Source of the DNA: Aalborgiella sp043775055 | Lineage (GTDB): Bacteria; Pseudomonadota; Gammaproteobacteria; Burkholderiales; Burkholderiaceae_C | Length of the DNA: 25,992 nt | Direction of reading: 5' to 3' | Assembly (NCBI GenBank): GCA_043775055.1 | Contig: JAYVSU010000112.1 | Span: forward strand, 1-25,992 | In this document: in pieces, positions 1-8,544 of the stretch | Numbering within the stretch: the first letter of the stretch is position 1 | How the letters are laid out: the number at the start of each line of letters is the position of its first letter | Made by a program: the position numbers and the translations under genes | Notes under the pieces: model-generated | Told to the model about the DNA's origin: nothing | Seen by the model: only the letters and a program-made list of their open reading frames with translations | Database searches by the model: none

Positions 1-1
1 A

Positions 2-394
2 GCCGCCGACCCCGTCGACTTTTGCGTCAACGCCATTTGCGTACCTCCAGATATGGACGCATTGCAAGGCATTGAAAACATACCTAGCGCCGCCAACAAA
101 AGCGCACGCTACGGGCAATATACGCGTTTAGCACCTACCCCAGCCGCGACACCACTAGACACCAATCCGATCCTGACCATTACTACTGCGGGCCTTGGCG
201 CAAGGTATTGGATAGAAGCCTTCCGCTACGACAATACTCCCAGTAGTGCAGGACACCCTTCTGCAGTGATCAAACCCGATTCAACTAAAAATATCACCTA
301 CCGCATCACCGCTTTGGCAATTGGGCAAAAGCAAACTACCCGCGTGGTTTTGAAGACTATTTTTGTGCCCTACCCTGCTAGCCAAAATAAATAA
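2..394 (+). CDS. pilX: Type IV pilus assembly protein PilX, C-terminal part
   Basis: The reading frame is open from base 2, so the gene begins before the window; the first internal ATG at 53 is unlikely to be its start. About 130 residues remain. They end in a segment (YRITALAIGQKQTTRVVL) of the kind that closes PilX minor pilin-like proteins, followed by a short polar tail. PilX works with the other minor pilins and PilY1 to prime assembly of the type IV pilus in the inner membrane and periplasm. The N-terminal membrane helix lies outside the window. The gene lies 50 bp upstream of pilY1 on the same strand, the usual minor-pilin operon order, and this context is a large part of the identification. 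Confidence 0.75.
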   Translation, partial: AADPVDFCVNAICVPPDMDALQGIENIPSAANKSARYGQYTRLAPTPAATPLDTNPILTITTAGLGARYWIEAFRYDNTPSSAGHPSAVIKPDSTKNITYRITALAIGQKQTTRVVLKTIFVPYPASQNK

Positions 395-444
395 GCCTTG
401 TTGTTTCACCCAAACTCACATTCACTGACTACAGAGAAACTGCC

Positions 445-3400
445 ATGACACACTCTAAAAACAACACAAAAGCCAGTCTGCAAACCCCGCAAACCGTCTC
501 ATCACAAAAAACACACGCCCGCGCCAGCTTTGCCGTGCATCCCGTGCATTTAGCATGCATGGTGCTACTGGCTACTGCTTCCAGCCTATCGGTCGCGCAG
601 CAGCTCACTCTCACAACTGTCCCCGTAGGCACTGGCGGCACTTTGCCAGCGCCAAATGTGATTCTTAGTATTGATGATTCGGGGAGTATGGATTGGGGCG
701 CTAACAACGAAAGTTTAGCAGTCGATGCCATCACAAATCCTAGAAAAATGACAGTCCTTAAGGACGCGTTAACCGCCACTTTTGCCGGCACACCTCCCAG
801 CATACCTGATGGACGGATTCGTTTAGCTTGGCAATCTATGTGGAACAACGGGAGTTCGCCAGGCGCAGCTAGCTTGTCACCTGGTGCTATCAACACCATC
901 AAGCCCTTAGACGCAACGCATCGCACTAACTTTTTATCTTTTGTGACTAGCTTGACGCCGAGTCAAACCACGCCATCTCACAGAATGGTGTCGCAAGCAG
1001 ACACTTATATGCGAAACACCAGCAGCAATAGCCCTTGGCGGACTCTGCCTGGTGGCAGTGCTACTGGCAACCAGGACCAACTGGCCTGCCGCCGCTCGTA
1101 CCATATTTTCTTGACCGATGGTGCGTGGAACAATGATCCTACAACTGGTGTTGGTAACATAGATGGCGTGGGCCGTACCTTACCGGATGGCACGGTTTAC
1201 GATGTCGCCAATTCAAACACCCAAACCCGCGTGTACCGTGATGCTTTCGGCGGCACGCCGGGCACCTTGGCCGACTATGCCTTTAGGAGCTGGGCAGATG
1301 ATTTGCAGTCAAGCATTGCAAACTCTGTGCCGCCTGTCATTAAAAAATCTGGCCCTGAAACTATCGGTACAACCATCTTACAAGAATATTGGAACCCTAA
1401 AAACGACCCAGCCACATGGCAGCACTTGCAAACCTATACCATTGGTTTTGGTACTTCTGCTTTCACGTGGGTGGGCTCGCCACAGTGGCTTAACTCGACA
1501 CCGCCAGTAGCAGCCGATAATTATGCTGGCACAGGTTACGTTAATTTAGTCAATGGTGCTGCTAACTCTGGTTGGCAAGATGCTATGTCCAATACTGCCA
1601 TACGCCCTTCTGAGCTATGGCACATGGCGCTCAATGGGCGCGGCGCGTTCTACCCAATTGGCCCCGGTGGTAGCTTAACAGCTGCGTTTTCCGACATTTT
1701 GGCCAACGTACTGGCCGACACTACCAAGCCATTGACGGCTATTTCCGCAAACTCCAGCAAATTGCAAGCAGGGCTTTTGGCGTTTCAAGCTGGGTATGAC
1801 GGCAGCAATTGGTCGGGTAAGTTAACCGCTCGGCCTATTGATGGAACAGGTGCTATCAGCGCAACGCCCGTTTGGGACATCAGTACCAGTTTGGATGCTA
1901 CGGCTTACTCGGTTGCTAGTCGGTTTGTATTGACTCATAAAACGACAACCTCAATCACAGGTGCGCCAACCAGCGCGGGGGTTCCGTTTAAGACATTGGC
2001 ATCGCTTTCACAGGTAACACAAGATAAATTAAACGCTAACAGCAGCGGTACAGCTGATGCAAAAGGTCAAGACCGGTTGGACTACCTGCGTGGCGACCAC
2101 ACCAAAGAGCAGTCAAATACCGGTGGCGTATACAGAAACCGTGGTGCAGGTACGGCTACTGACCCTAAAAAACGCCTAGGCGATATTGCCAACTCTAATA
2201 TATGGTACTTGGGCATGCCCACAAGCGGCTACCGCTCGGCGGACTACCTCACCTTCAGATCAACTGGTACAGGCGGCGTTGGCAACCGCACACCTATGGT
2301 CTATGTAGGTGCTAACGATGGCATGCTGCATGGCTTTTCAGCTGTCGATGGCACTGAAAAGCTTGCCTACATCCCACAAGGCGTGGCTGAGGCCAATTTG
2401 CGTAGCCTAGCGGACACTAACTACGTCCACAAATATTTTGTAGATGGCCACCCCTACACCGGCGATGCAAAAATTGGCAGCACACCCTCCTGGAAGACGG
2501 TTTTGGTCAGTGGTCTGGCTGGTGGCGGCAAAGGGTACTTTGCGCTAGACGTATCAAACCCGGTCAACTTTACGGACGCTAATGCCGCCAATTTAGTCAT
2601 CACAGACACTACGGCTACGACTGACCCCGATATTGGCTATATTTTTACAACACCTGTGATTGATAGCTCTATCCCAGACCGCTCGCAGCTTATCGTCAAA
2701 ATGAACAACGGAACGCCAGAAGGTCGTTGGGCCGCAGTTTTCGGTAATGGCTACAACAGCACCAATGAAGCACCCGTTTTGCTTATTCAGTATTTAGATG
2801 GCGATAAAAAACTCGTCAAAGTTTCAGCTTGCCCATTTCCCACCTCTGGTGCTTGCACATTCAAAGGTGGCAACGGCTTGTCGACGCCGCGTTTGATTGA
2901 CTTGAACGGCGACGGTAAGATGGACGTTGCCTATGCTGGCGACTTGAAAGGCAATGTTTGGAAGTTCGACCTGACCGACAATAACGACAGCGCATGGAAA
3001 GCCTCATTTAGCAAGCAGCCGTTTTTTGTAGCAAAACCTAGTGCTACACTCAAGCAAGCTATCACCACCGCGCCTTTATGGCAGGACCACCCCGAGGGCG
3101 GGATTATGTTGACGGTTGCTACCGGTAAAAATTTAGAGGTAGCTGATCGCAGCACGACCACCACAGAATCTGTCTACGGCCTGTGGGACAACAGCGTATG
3201 GGGCACCGTTGGGGGCGTCTTCAAAATTATTACCGAAGCAACGCCCATTAACACAACAGCCAGCACCAGCATCCCTACTAGCTTGGTCCCACAAACTTTT
3301 ACAGGCACCTTGTTAGACGCAGGCAATACTTACTACACGCAATCAAGTAACCCCGTGCTATACACAGGAGCAGCAGCTAAACGCGGTTACTACTACAACT

Positions 3401-3819
3401 GGCCTCAAGCGGGTGAGCGTGTGCTGGAAAACCCAGTCATATATTCAGGTCAAAAAGTGAAGATTTACAGCATGATCCCGAGCAGTAACGCTGCCAGCAA
3501 CACTGAAACCTGCACTCCGACGTTGACTAGTGACCGCCGTTTTCAAACGATTAATAATGGCTTTACTGCCGCACCTCCAGACCAAACTGTCTATGACTTG
3601 ACCAACCCGAATGCCGCCGGTGCAAAAGCAGTAGCGACTAAGGAGCTTGGACCAGGAGAAAGTATCGCACTGACCGTACCCTGCGTGGGAATTTGCAATG
3701 GCAATGACAAGGAAAAAACAATTGGCATTTGCCCAGAAGGGCAAGTGTGTTCATCTAACACGACCACAAGTAAAGGTGGCTTCACGGGTCGTCGTGCCAA
3801 CTGGCGCCAAGTCCAGTAA
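445..3819 (+). CDS. pilY1: PilY1-type pilus tip adhesin / assembly protein
   Basis: This 1124-residue protein is close to the usual PilY1 size. It has a long polar N-region, then a hydrophobic signal segment (about residues 34-51) with a likely cleavage site after SVA. A von Willebrand A-like domain follows, with a complete MIDAS start D77-D78-S79-G80-S81. From about residue 560 the C-terminal half is a PilY1 beta-propeller, recognisable by MVYVGANDGMLHGF. An EF-hand-like calcium loop, DLNGDGKMD, begins near residue 819. The protein ends in GRRANWRQ, as PilY1 proteins commonly do. PilY1 sits at the pilus tip, controls extension and retraction through calcium, and mediates adhesion. It lies between pilX and a pilE-type gene, so one operon is likely. 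A purine-rich AGAGAAA precedes the ATG. Confidence 0.93.
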   Translation: MTHSKNNTKASLQTPQTVSSQKTHARASFAVHPVHLACMVLLATASSLSVAQQLTLTTVPVGTGGTLPAPNVILSIDDSGSMDWGANNESLAVDAITNPRKMTVLKDALTATFAGTPPSIPDGRIRLAWQSMWNNGSSPGAASLSPGAINTIKPLDATHRTNFLSFVTSLTPSQTTPSHRMVSQADTYMRNTSSNSPWRTLPGGSATGNQDQLACRRSYHIFLTDGAWNNDPTTGVGNIDGVGRTLPDGTVYDVANSNTQTRVYRDAFGGTPGTLADYAFRSWADDLQSSIANSVPPVIKKSGPETIGTTILQEYWNPKNDPATWQHLQTYTIGFGTSAFTWVGSPQWLNSTPPVAADNYAGTGYVNLVNGAANSGWQDAMSNTAIRPSELWHMALNGRGAFYPIGPGGSLTAAFSDILANVLADTTKPLTAISANSSKLQAGLLAFQAGYDGSNWSGKLTARPIDGTGAISATPVWDISTSLDATAYSVASRFVLTHKTTTSITGAPTSAGVPFKTLASLSQVTQDKLNANSSGTADAKGQDRLDYLRGDHTKEQSNTGGVYRNRGAGTATDPKKRLGDIANSNIWYLGMPTSGYRSADYLTFRSTGTGGVGNRTPMVYVGANDGMLHGFSAVDGTEKLAYIPQGVAEANLRSLADTNYVHKYFVDGHPYTGDAKIGSTPSWKTVLVSGLAGGGKGYFALDVSNPVNFTDANAANLVITDTTATTDPDIGYIFTTPVIDSSIPDRSQLIVKMNNGTPEGRWAAVFGNGYNSTNEAPVLLIQYLDGDKKLVKVSACPFPTSGACTFKGGNGLSTPRLIDLNGDGKMDVAYAGDLKGNVWKFDLTDNNDSAWKASFSKQPFFVAKPSATLKQAITTAPLWQDHPEGGIMLTVATGKNLEVADRSTTTTESVYGLWDNSVWGTVGGVFKIITEATPINTTASTSIPTSLVPQTFTGTLLDAGNTYYTQSSNPVLYTGAAAKRGYYYNWPQAGERVLENPVIYSGQKVKIYSMIPSSNAASNTETCTPTLTSDRRFQTINNGFTAAPPDQTVYDLTNPNAAGAKAVATKELGPGESIALTVPCVGICNGNDKEKTIGICPEGQVCSSNTTTSKGGFTGRRANWRQVQ

Positions 3820-3834
3820 GTTTGAACAAATAAC

Positions 3835-4317
3835 ATGAAGAACCTTACAAAATACCGTCAAAACAAAGGCTTCACACTGGTGGAGCTGATGATCACCGTT
3901 GCAATTATTGGTATCTTGGCGGCTATTGCTTTGCCTTCGTATACGCAGTATATTCAGCGTAGTCATCGGTCTAATGCTCGCAATACTTTGATTCAAATGG
4001 CGCAGTGGATGGAAAGAGCAGCGACTTCCACCGGCACATACCCTACAACAGCTGGTGGTGCTGTTCCTGCCTCAATTGCACTGGCTAACCTTGGCGCAAT
4101 ACCCGCCTCGATGCTTAATATTGAAGGTGGGCGCTATCTTATAAACATCACCACGTCAACTACAGCAACTTATCAATTTTCCGCCGTCCCGCTGCCAGGG
4201 CAGGCTACTGATGTCTGCGGTGCATTGCAAATTAATCAAGCTAACCTTAGAGATACCACGGGTAGAACTCCTGCGCAAATTGCCCAATCTTCAGACGCTC
4301 AATGCTGGCAACGCTAA
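3835..4317 (+). CDS. pilE: Type IV pilin, PilE-like minor pilin
   Basis: The 160-residue protein has a class III prepilin signal: a short basic leader ending in G12, then FTLVELMITVAIIGILAAIALP. PilD would cleave after G12 and methylate F13, and the conserved E5 of the mature chain is E17. The hydrophobic helix continues to about residue 40 and is followed by a globular domain. Two cysteines near the end (VCGAL and QCWQR) would close the pilin D-loop. The gene starts 15 bp after pilY1, the usual position of the small pilin in Burkholderiales minor-pilin operons. It is therefore more likely a minor or tip pilin than the major subunit. No terminator separates it from ribD, which begins within 30 bp. 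Confidence 0.9.
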   Translation: MKNLTKYRQNKGFTLVELMITVAIIGILAAIALPSYTQYIQRSHRSNARNTLIQMAQWMERAATSTGTYPTTAGGAVPASIALANLGAIPASMLNIEGGRYLINITTSTTATYQFSAVPLPGQATDVCGALQINQANLRDTTGRTPAQIAQSSDAQCWQR

Positions 4318-4345
4318 ATAACCATCAAGAAGTTAAGATGTGCGC

Positions 4346-5530
4346 ATGCCCCTGCACCTCAATCAAGCTTTAAAACTCGCGCAACAGTCTATCAACCTCA
4401 GCCAACCAAACCCCCGCGTGGGTTGCGTGTTGGTTTCTCATGCGGGTGAAGTCATCGGCCAAGGCTACACCCAGCAAGCCGGTGGGCCACATGCGGAAGT
4501 CATGGCGTTGCGGGATGCAGCGGCCAATGGCAAATCTGTGGTCGGCGCAACTGCTTACGTCACCTTAGAACCTTGCTCTCATTTTGGCCGCACGCCCCCC
4601 TGCTGCAATGCCTTGATAGATGCCAAAATTGGCAAAGTGGTCGCGGCTTTGGCAGACCCTAACCCGCAAGTGAGTGGACGCGGATTTGCAGCTTTGCGCG
4701 CAGCAAGCGTGGAAGTTGAAGTTTTACCAATTGACCACCCTATCGCTATCGAAGCACGGGAGCTAAATATCGGGTTTTTCAGCCGCATGGTGCGCAAAAC
4801 GCCTTGGGTGCGGATGAAAATGGCGGCCGCTTTGGATGGCAAAACTGCACTCAACAATGGTGCGAGCCAGTGGATCACTTCTGAAGTGGCACGTGCTGAC
4901 GGCCACAGGTGGCGGGCTCGGGCCAGTGCAGTACTGACCGGTATGGGTACGGTTTTAGCAGATGACCCACATTTGGATGTGCGGCTGAATGCGCAGCAGC
5001 AGGGCCAGACCTACCAACCGCATGTAGTGATTGTGGATAGCCAGCTGCGGACCCCTCCAACTGCAAAGCTGTTTCAACTGCAAGTTGCCGCAAATATCAC
5101 TACAAATAATATGGCAAACTATTTAATAAATACGCCGGCTAAAGTCATATTTATCTATACAAATGCACAAAACAAGGTAAAACAGGCGGCTTTGGAGGCT
5201 GTAGGCGCAACGGTGATTGTTTTGCCTGACACGGCTGCTTCTGGCAAGGTTGATCTAGCCGCCATGTTGCTTGATTTGGCAGTGCGGGAGGTGAATGAGT
5301 TGCATGTTGAAGCGGGCGCTGTTCTGAATGGCGCGCTGATTCAAGCAGGTTTGGTGGACGAGTTGTTGGTTTATTTAGCCCCCAAATTACTGGGTCAGGG
5401 GCGTGGCATGGCGGATTTTGGTCCTTTGACCGATTTAGCGGATGCTTTGACCTTGGATTTCACCTCCATCGAGAAAATCGGGCCTGACGTACGACTTTTA
5501 GCCAGGGTGACAGGTCGCAGCAGTTTTTAA
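4346..5530 (+). CDS. ribD: Bifunctional riboflavin biosynthesis protein RibD (deaminase/reductase)
   Basis: RibD deaminates the pyrimidine product of GTP cyclohydrolase II and then reduces its ribosyl side chain with NADPH. The N-terminal deaminase carries the zinc site HAE (H49) and PCSHFGRTPPC (C77, C86). The reductase domain begins near residue 152 (TPWVRMKMAAALDGK). At 394 residues it is longer than E. coli RibD (367). The excess includes an unusual segment around residues 245-268 whose core (MANYLINTPA, 256-265) is encoded by a dispersed DNA repeat found again after tolA. Two starts are possible: GTG at 4340 with AAGAAG 7 nt upstream, or ATG at 4346 with TAAGAT exactly 6 nt upstream. I chose the ATG. 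This is the first gene of a rib series in pathway-related order. Confidence 0.95.
   Translation: MPLHLNQALKLAQQSINLSQPNPRVGCVLVSHAGEVIGQGYTQQAGGPHAEVMALRDAAANGKSVVGATAYVTLEPCSHFGRTPPCCNALIDAKIGKVVAALADPNPQVSGRGFAALRAASVEVEVLPIDHPIAIEARELNIGFFSRMVRKTPWVRMKMAAALDGKTALNNGASQWITSEVARADGHRWRARASAVLTGMGTVLADDPHLDVRLNAQQQGQTYQPHVVIVDSQLRTPPTAKLFQLQVAANITTNNMANYLINTPAKVIFIYTNAQNKVKQAALEAVGATVIVLPDTAASGKVDLAAMLLDLAVREVNELHVEAGAVLNGALIQAGLVDELLVYLAPKLLGQGRGMADFGPLTDLADALTLDFTSIEKIGPDVRLLARVTGRSSF
5111..5140 (+). repeat. Dispersed short repeat, copy A (inside ribD)
   Basis: This 30-bp segment matches the copy after tolA (12421-12450) at 28 of 30 positions by hand alignment; both share the core ACTATTTAATAAATACG. 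Similarity fades on both sides. Here it is translated in frame as MANYLINTPA, inside a stretch of RibD that has no obvious counterpart in typical family members. Confidence 0.75.
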
Positions 5531-5545
5531 TGCGAAAATAGCGTC

Positions 5546-6226
5546 ATGTTTACCGGAATCATCACCGGCATGGGGCGCATCGTCGCTGTTCATGCCATCA
5601 GCTCTTTACCTGCCTCCTCTGACTCAGAGGATTTTGGCAAACGCCTATGCATCGAAGCACCTGCGGGCTATTTGGACGATGTAGGTTTGGGCGACAGCAT
5701 CGCTTTGAATGGTGCATGCATGACGGTAACGGAGCTGAATCTTCCTAAAAACCAGTTTTGGATTGATATTTCAGCCGAATCCCTGCAAAAAACGGCTGGT
5801 TTGACTGATTTAGGCCCCATCAACTTAGAAAAAGCCCTGCGCGCTCATGACCGATTGGGCGGCCACATTGTCTCTGGACACGTGGATGGCATGGGCAAAG
5901 TCAGCTTTTTTGCACCTGTGGGCGAGAGCTGGGAACTGCGCATTTTGGCACCCGTGGAGCTTGGCAAATTCTTAGCCTACAAAGGCTCCATCACCGTCAA
6001 CGGCGTGAGCTTGACGGTGAATCGCATTGCAGACTCATCTGCTGGCACCGAGCTCAGCATCAATTTGATCCCACACACGGTTGAAAACACGGCGCTGGGC
6101 AGCCTCAAGGCGGACTCGGCTGTGAATTTAGAAATCGACCTCATCGCACGGTATGTGGAGCGCATGCTCTCGCATGCCGCTATCACTTCCGCAGCAGCAC
6201 CTTTTGCACGCCCCACCCTTTCTTGA
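5546..6226 (+). CDS. ribE: Riboflavin synthase alpha chain
   Basis: This enzyme dismutates two molecules of 6,7-dimethyl-8-ribityllumazine into riboflavin and a pyrimidinedione that is recycled. The 226-residue protein starts with the family's MFTGII and contains the two tandem lumazine-binding barrels. Matching motifs are NGACMTV (N55) in the first and NGVSLTV (N152) in the second; GGHIVSGHVDG opens the second repeat. A serine/alanine-rich tail follows residue 205. The gene lies 15 bp after ribD. The ATG has no clear Shine-Dalgarno; instead TGC-GAAAAT ends 6 nt before it, like an extended -10. The symbol ribC is also used for this enzyme. Confidence 0.95.
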   Translation: MFTGIITGMGRIVAVHAISSLPASSDSEDFGKRLCIEAPAGYLDDVGLGDSIALNGACMTVTELNLPKNQFWIDISAESLQKTAGLTDLGPINLEKALRAHDRLGGHIVSGHVDGMGKVSFFAPVGESWELRILAPVELGKFLAYKGSITVNGVSLTVNRIADSSAGTELSINLIPHTVENTALGSLKADSAVNLEIDLIARYVERMLSHAAITSAAAPFARPTLS

Positions 6227-6236
6227 AAGTTGTGAC

Positions 6237-7370
6237 ATGACAACCTCCGCTTTACTTGCACCCGTCAAAATTTCACCTGTTGAAGACATCATTGCAGACA
6301 TGCAAGCCGGTCGTATCGTCATTTTGGTCGACGAAGAGGACCGTGAAAACGAGGGTGATTTGGTTCTAGCCAGTGACCACGTTAGCGCAGATGCTATCAA
6401 TTTTATGGCGCGTTTTGGCCGTGGTTTGATTTGCTTGACACTGACTCGCGAGCGATGCGAGCGTTTGCAATTGCCGCCTATGGCAACGCGCAACGGCGGC
6501 AAATACTCCACCGCCTTTACCGTGTCGATTGAAGCGGCTGAGGGTGTGACGACAGGTATTTCTGCCGCTGACCGTGCAAAAACCGTGCAAGCGGCCGTTG
6601 CCAAAAACGCAACAGCACAAGATTTGGTACAACCGGGCCATATTTTCCCGCTGCAAGCGGTTGACGGTGGCGTGCTGATGCGCGCTGGCCATACTGAAGC
6701 AGGCTGCGATCTGGCAGCCTTGGCGGGTTGCTCACCCAGCGCCGTGATTTGCGAAATCATGAAAGACGATGGCACCATGGCACGATTGCCTGATTTGCAA
6801 GTGTTTGCAGCCGAACACGGCCTCAAAATTGGCACGATTGCCGATTTGATTGAACATCGCAGCCGCACCGAGTCTTTGATTGAAAAAGTCGGCACACGCA
6901 CCTTGCGCACGTCTTTTGGCGACTTTACTGCTTATGCCTACCGCGACAACGCCAGCGCGGGCGTTCATTTGGCTTTGGTTAAAGGCCAATGGACACCTAC
7001 TGACACTGTGCTCACGCGCGTGCACGAGCCTTTGTCTGTGCTGGACTTGCTCGACCAAGGCCGCGTGATGCATTCTTGGAGCTTGGACGAAGCCTTGGCG
7101 CGCGTCGCGCAAGAAGGGCAAGGCGTTGTGGTTCTGCTCAACTGCGGGGAAAGCGCTGCGCAATTGCTAGCTCAGTTTGAAGGCTCGGCTACACCGGCGC
7201 AAGCGCCCGAGCGTGGCCGCATGGACTTGCGCACTTATGGCATAGGCGCACAAATTTTGCGTGATTGTGGTGTCAAAAAAATGACCTTGATGGGCAAACC
7301 TCGCCCCATGCCCAGCATGACGGGCTATGGCTTGGAAGTAGTTGGCTACTTGCCTAAATTGCCCAAGTAA
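6237..7370 (+). CDS. ribBA: 3,4-dihydroxy-2-butanone-4-phosphate synthase with degenerate GTP cyclohydrolase II-like domain
   Basis: The N-terminal half is a complete RibB: DEEDRENEGD (residues 32-41) and RAGHTEAGCD (149-158) are the metal and substrate motifs that convert ribulose 5-phosphate to the four-carbon riboflavin precursor. The C-terminal half (about 215-377) resembles GTP cyclohydrolase II. However, after RVH (261-263), where active enzymes have SECLTGD and a CDCG zinc cluster, it reads EPLSVLDLL and has no cysteine cluster. The later LRTYGIGAQIL motif is kept. Cyclohydrolase activity is therefore doubtful, and this fits the known proteobacterial RibBX type. The 377-residue start at ATG 6237 is chosen because RibB homology begins there; the frame extends further upstream into ribE. 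No FMN riboswitch is visible upstream. Confidence 0.93.
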   Translation: MTTSALLAPVKISPVEDIIADMQAGRIVILVDEEDRENEGDLVLASDHVSADAINFMARFGRGLICLTLTRERCERLQLPPMATRNGGKYSTAFTVSIEAAEGVTTGISAADRAKTVQAAVAKNATAQDLVQPGHIFPLQAVDGGVLMRAGHTEAGCDLAALAGCSPSAVICEIMKDDGTMARLPDLQVFAAEHGLKIGTIADLIEHRSRTESLIEKVGTRTLRTSFGDFTAYAYRDNASAGVHLALVKGQWTPTDTVLTRVHEPLSVLDLLDQGRVMHSWSLDEALARVAQEGQGVVVLLNCGESAAQLLAQFEGSATPAQAPERGRMDLRTYGIGAQILRDCGVKKMTLMGKPRPMPSMTGYGLEVVGYLPKLPK

Positions 7371-7409
7371 GTCACATCCGCTTTAAAGAATACACATCAA
7401 AGGACACCT

Positions 7410-7886
7410 ATGTTTGGCGCAGAAAAAGGCGGATTAACCGCAGCGGATCACAAGCTTGACGGCAAAAAACTCTACATCGGTTTGGTGCAAGCACGTTTTA
7501 ACGAAGGCATTACCAACACTCTGGCAGAAGCATGTAAAGCTGAATTGTTAGCCCTCGGCGTGCAAGCGAAGCACATTGACCACATCACCGTACCAGGCGC
7601 TCTAGAAGTGCCAGTTGCGTTGCAAGCACTGGCTGAGAAAGACACTTACGATGCCTTGATCGCTCTGGGTTGCATCATCCGTGGCGAGACGTATCACTTT
7701 GAGCTGGTTGCCAATGAATCTGGCGCTGGCGTGAGCCGCGTTGCATTGGATTACAAATTGCCGGTTGCCAATGCGATATTGACCGTCGAGAATCAAGCCC
7801 AAGCAGAAGCTAGGCAAACCATTAACGGTCGTGAGGCCGCGCGCGTGGCTGTCGAAATGGCCAATTTATTGAACGAACTGTCATGA
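7410..7886 (+). CDS. ribH: 6,7-dimethyl-8-ribityllumazine synthase
   Basis: Lumazine synthase condenses the RibB product with the RibD-derived pyrimidine to give the substrate of riboflavin synthase. The 158-residue length is typical. Family motifs are the RFN substrate loop (residues 29-31), VPGALEVP (61-68) and RGETYHFE (91-98), where H96 is the catalytic histidine. The ATG is preceded by a good Shine-Dalgarno, AAAGGA. The 3' end overlaps the nusB start by four bases (ATGA), so the two genes are very likely translationally coupled. This ribH-nusB pairing is common in bacteria. Confidence 0.96.
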   Translation: MFGAEKGGLTAADHKLDGKKLYIGLVQARFNEGITNTLAEACKAELLALGVQAKHIDHITVPGALEVPVALQALAEKDTYDALIALGCIIRGETYHFELVANESGAGVSRVALDYKLPVANAILTVENQAQAEARQTINGREAARVAVEMANLLNELS

Positions 7887-8494
7887 CCACACCTTCTCAT
7901 TCTCAAACACCCAAGTCATTTTTAGCATCTGATCTGGCGACCAACCCAGGCAACTCGGGTAGCTCCAACAATGCAAGCTTGAACAAGCAGCGCCCTCCTC
8001 GCCAAGTGCGTACGGGCGTGACCGCAACCGGTGCTCGCAAAGCCGCCAGCAAGTCCGTGCGTAGCCGCTCACGTGAATTTGCATTGCAAGCGCTTTACCA
8101 ACATTTGGTAGGCCGCAATGAAGCCAGTGCCATTGACATGTTCACCCGGGACTTGGCTGGTTTCAACAAAGCAGACTCTGCCCATTACGACGCGCTCTTG
8201 CATGGCTGCATTAAACAAGCGGCCGCTTTGGATGAGCTCATTTTACCGCTGTTGGATCGTAGCCTTGCAGAAATATCTCCCATCGAGCGCAGCATCATGT
8301 GGATCGGTGCCTATGAATTCAAACACTGCTTGGATGTGCCTTGGCGCGTTGTCATCAACGAGTGCATTGAACTGGCCAAAGAGTTTGGCGGCACCGATGG
8401 CCACAAATACGTCAACGGCGTTTTAAACGGCTTGGCTCCCAAATTGCGTGCAGGCGAGGTTGCGGCCGACAAAGCCAGTGGCAAAGCAAAATAA
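7883..8494 (+). CDS. nusB: Transcription antitermination factor NusB
   Basis: NusB binds boxA RNA together with NusE (S10) and promotes antitermination of rRNA operons. The helical core begins near residue 61 (SRSREFALQALYQHLVG) and includes SPIERSIMWIGAYEF, RVVINECIELAKEFGGTDGHKYVNGVLN and a terminal helix, as in the family. The protein has 203 residues against about 139 in E. coli. The excess is mostly a low-complexity N-terminal extension of about 60 residues, rich in S, N, T and later K/R, and probably disordered. The start overlaps the ribH stop by four bases, which supports the long form. Confidence 0.93.
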   Translation: MTTPSHSQTPKSFLASDLATNPGNSGSSNNASLNKQRPPRQVRTGVTATGARKAASKSVRSRSREFALQALYQHLVGRNEASAIDMFTRDLAGFNKADSAHYDALLHGCIKQAAALDELILPLLDRSLAEISPIERSIMWIGAYEFKHCLDVPWRVVINECIELAKEFGGTDGHKYVNGVLNGLAPKLRAGEVAADKASGKAK

Positions 8495-8544
8495 ACACGA
8501 CTATTCAACAATACACATCGATAAAAAGATCTGATTAAGCAAGC

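Noticed and set aside
429..926. Long minus-strand open frame opposite the start of pilY1
   Set aside because: It lies entirely opposite a convincing PilY1 coding frame, has no family motifs, and its composition follows from the sense codons.
6128..6910. 260-codon minus-strand open frame across the ribE-ribBA junction
   Set aside because: It is antisense to two well-supported genes and its sequence resembles no domain that I recognise.
7371..7409. FMN riboswitch upstream of ribH or ribBA
   Set aside because: The spacers are under 40 bp and lack the conserved FMN aptamer segments.
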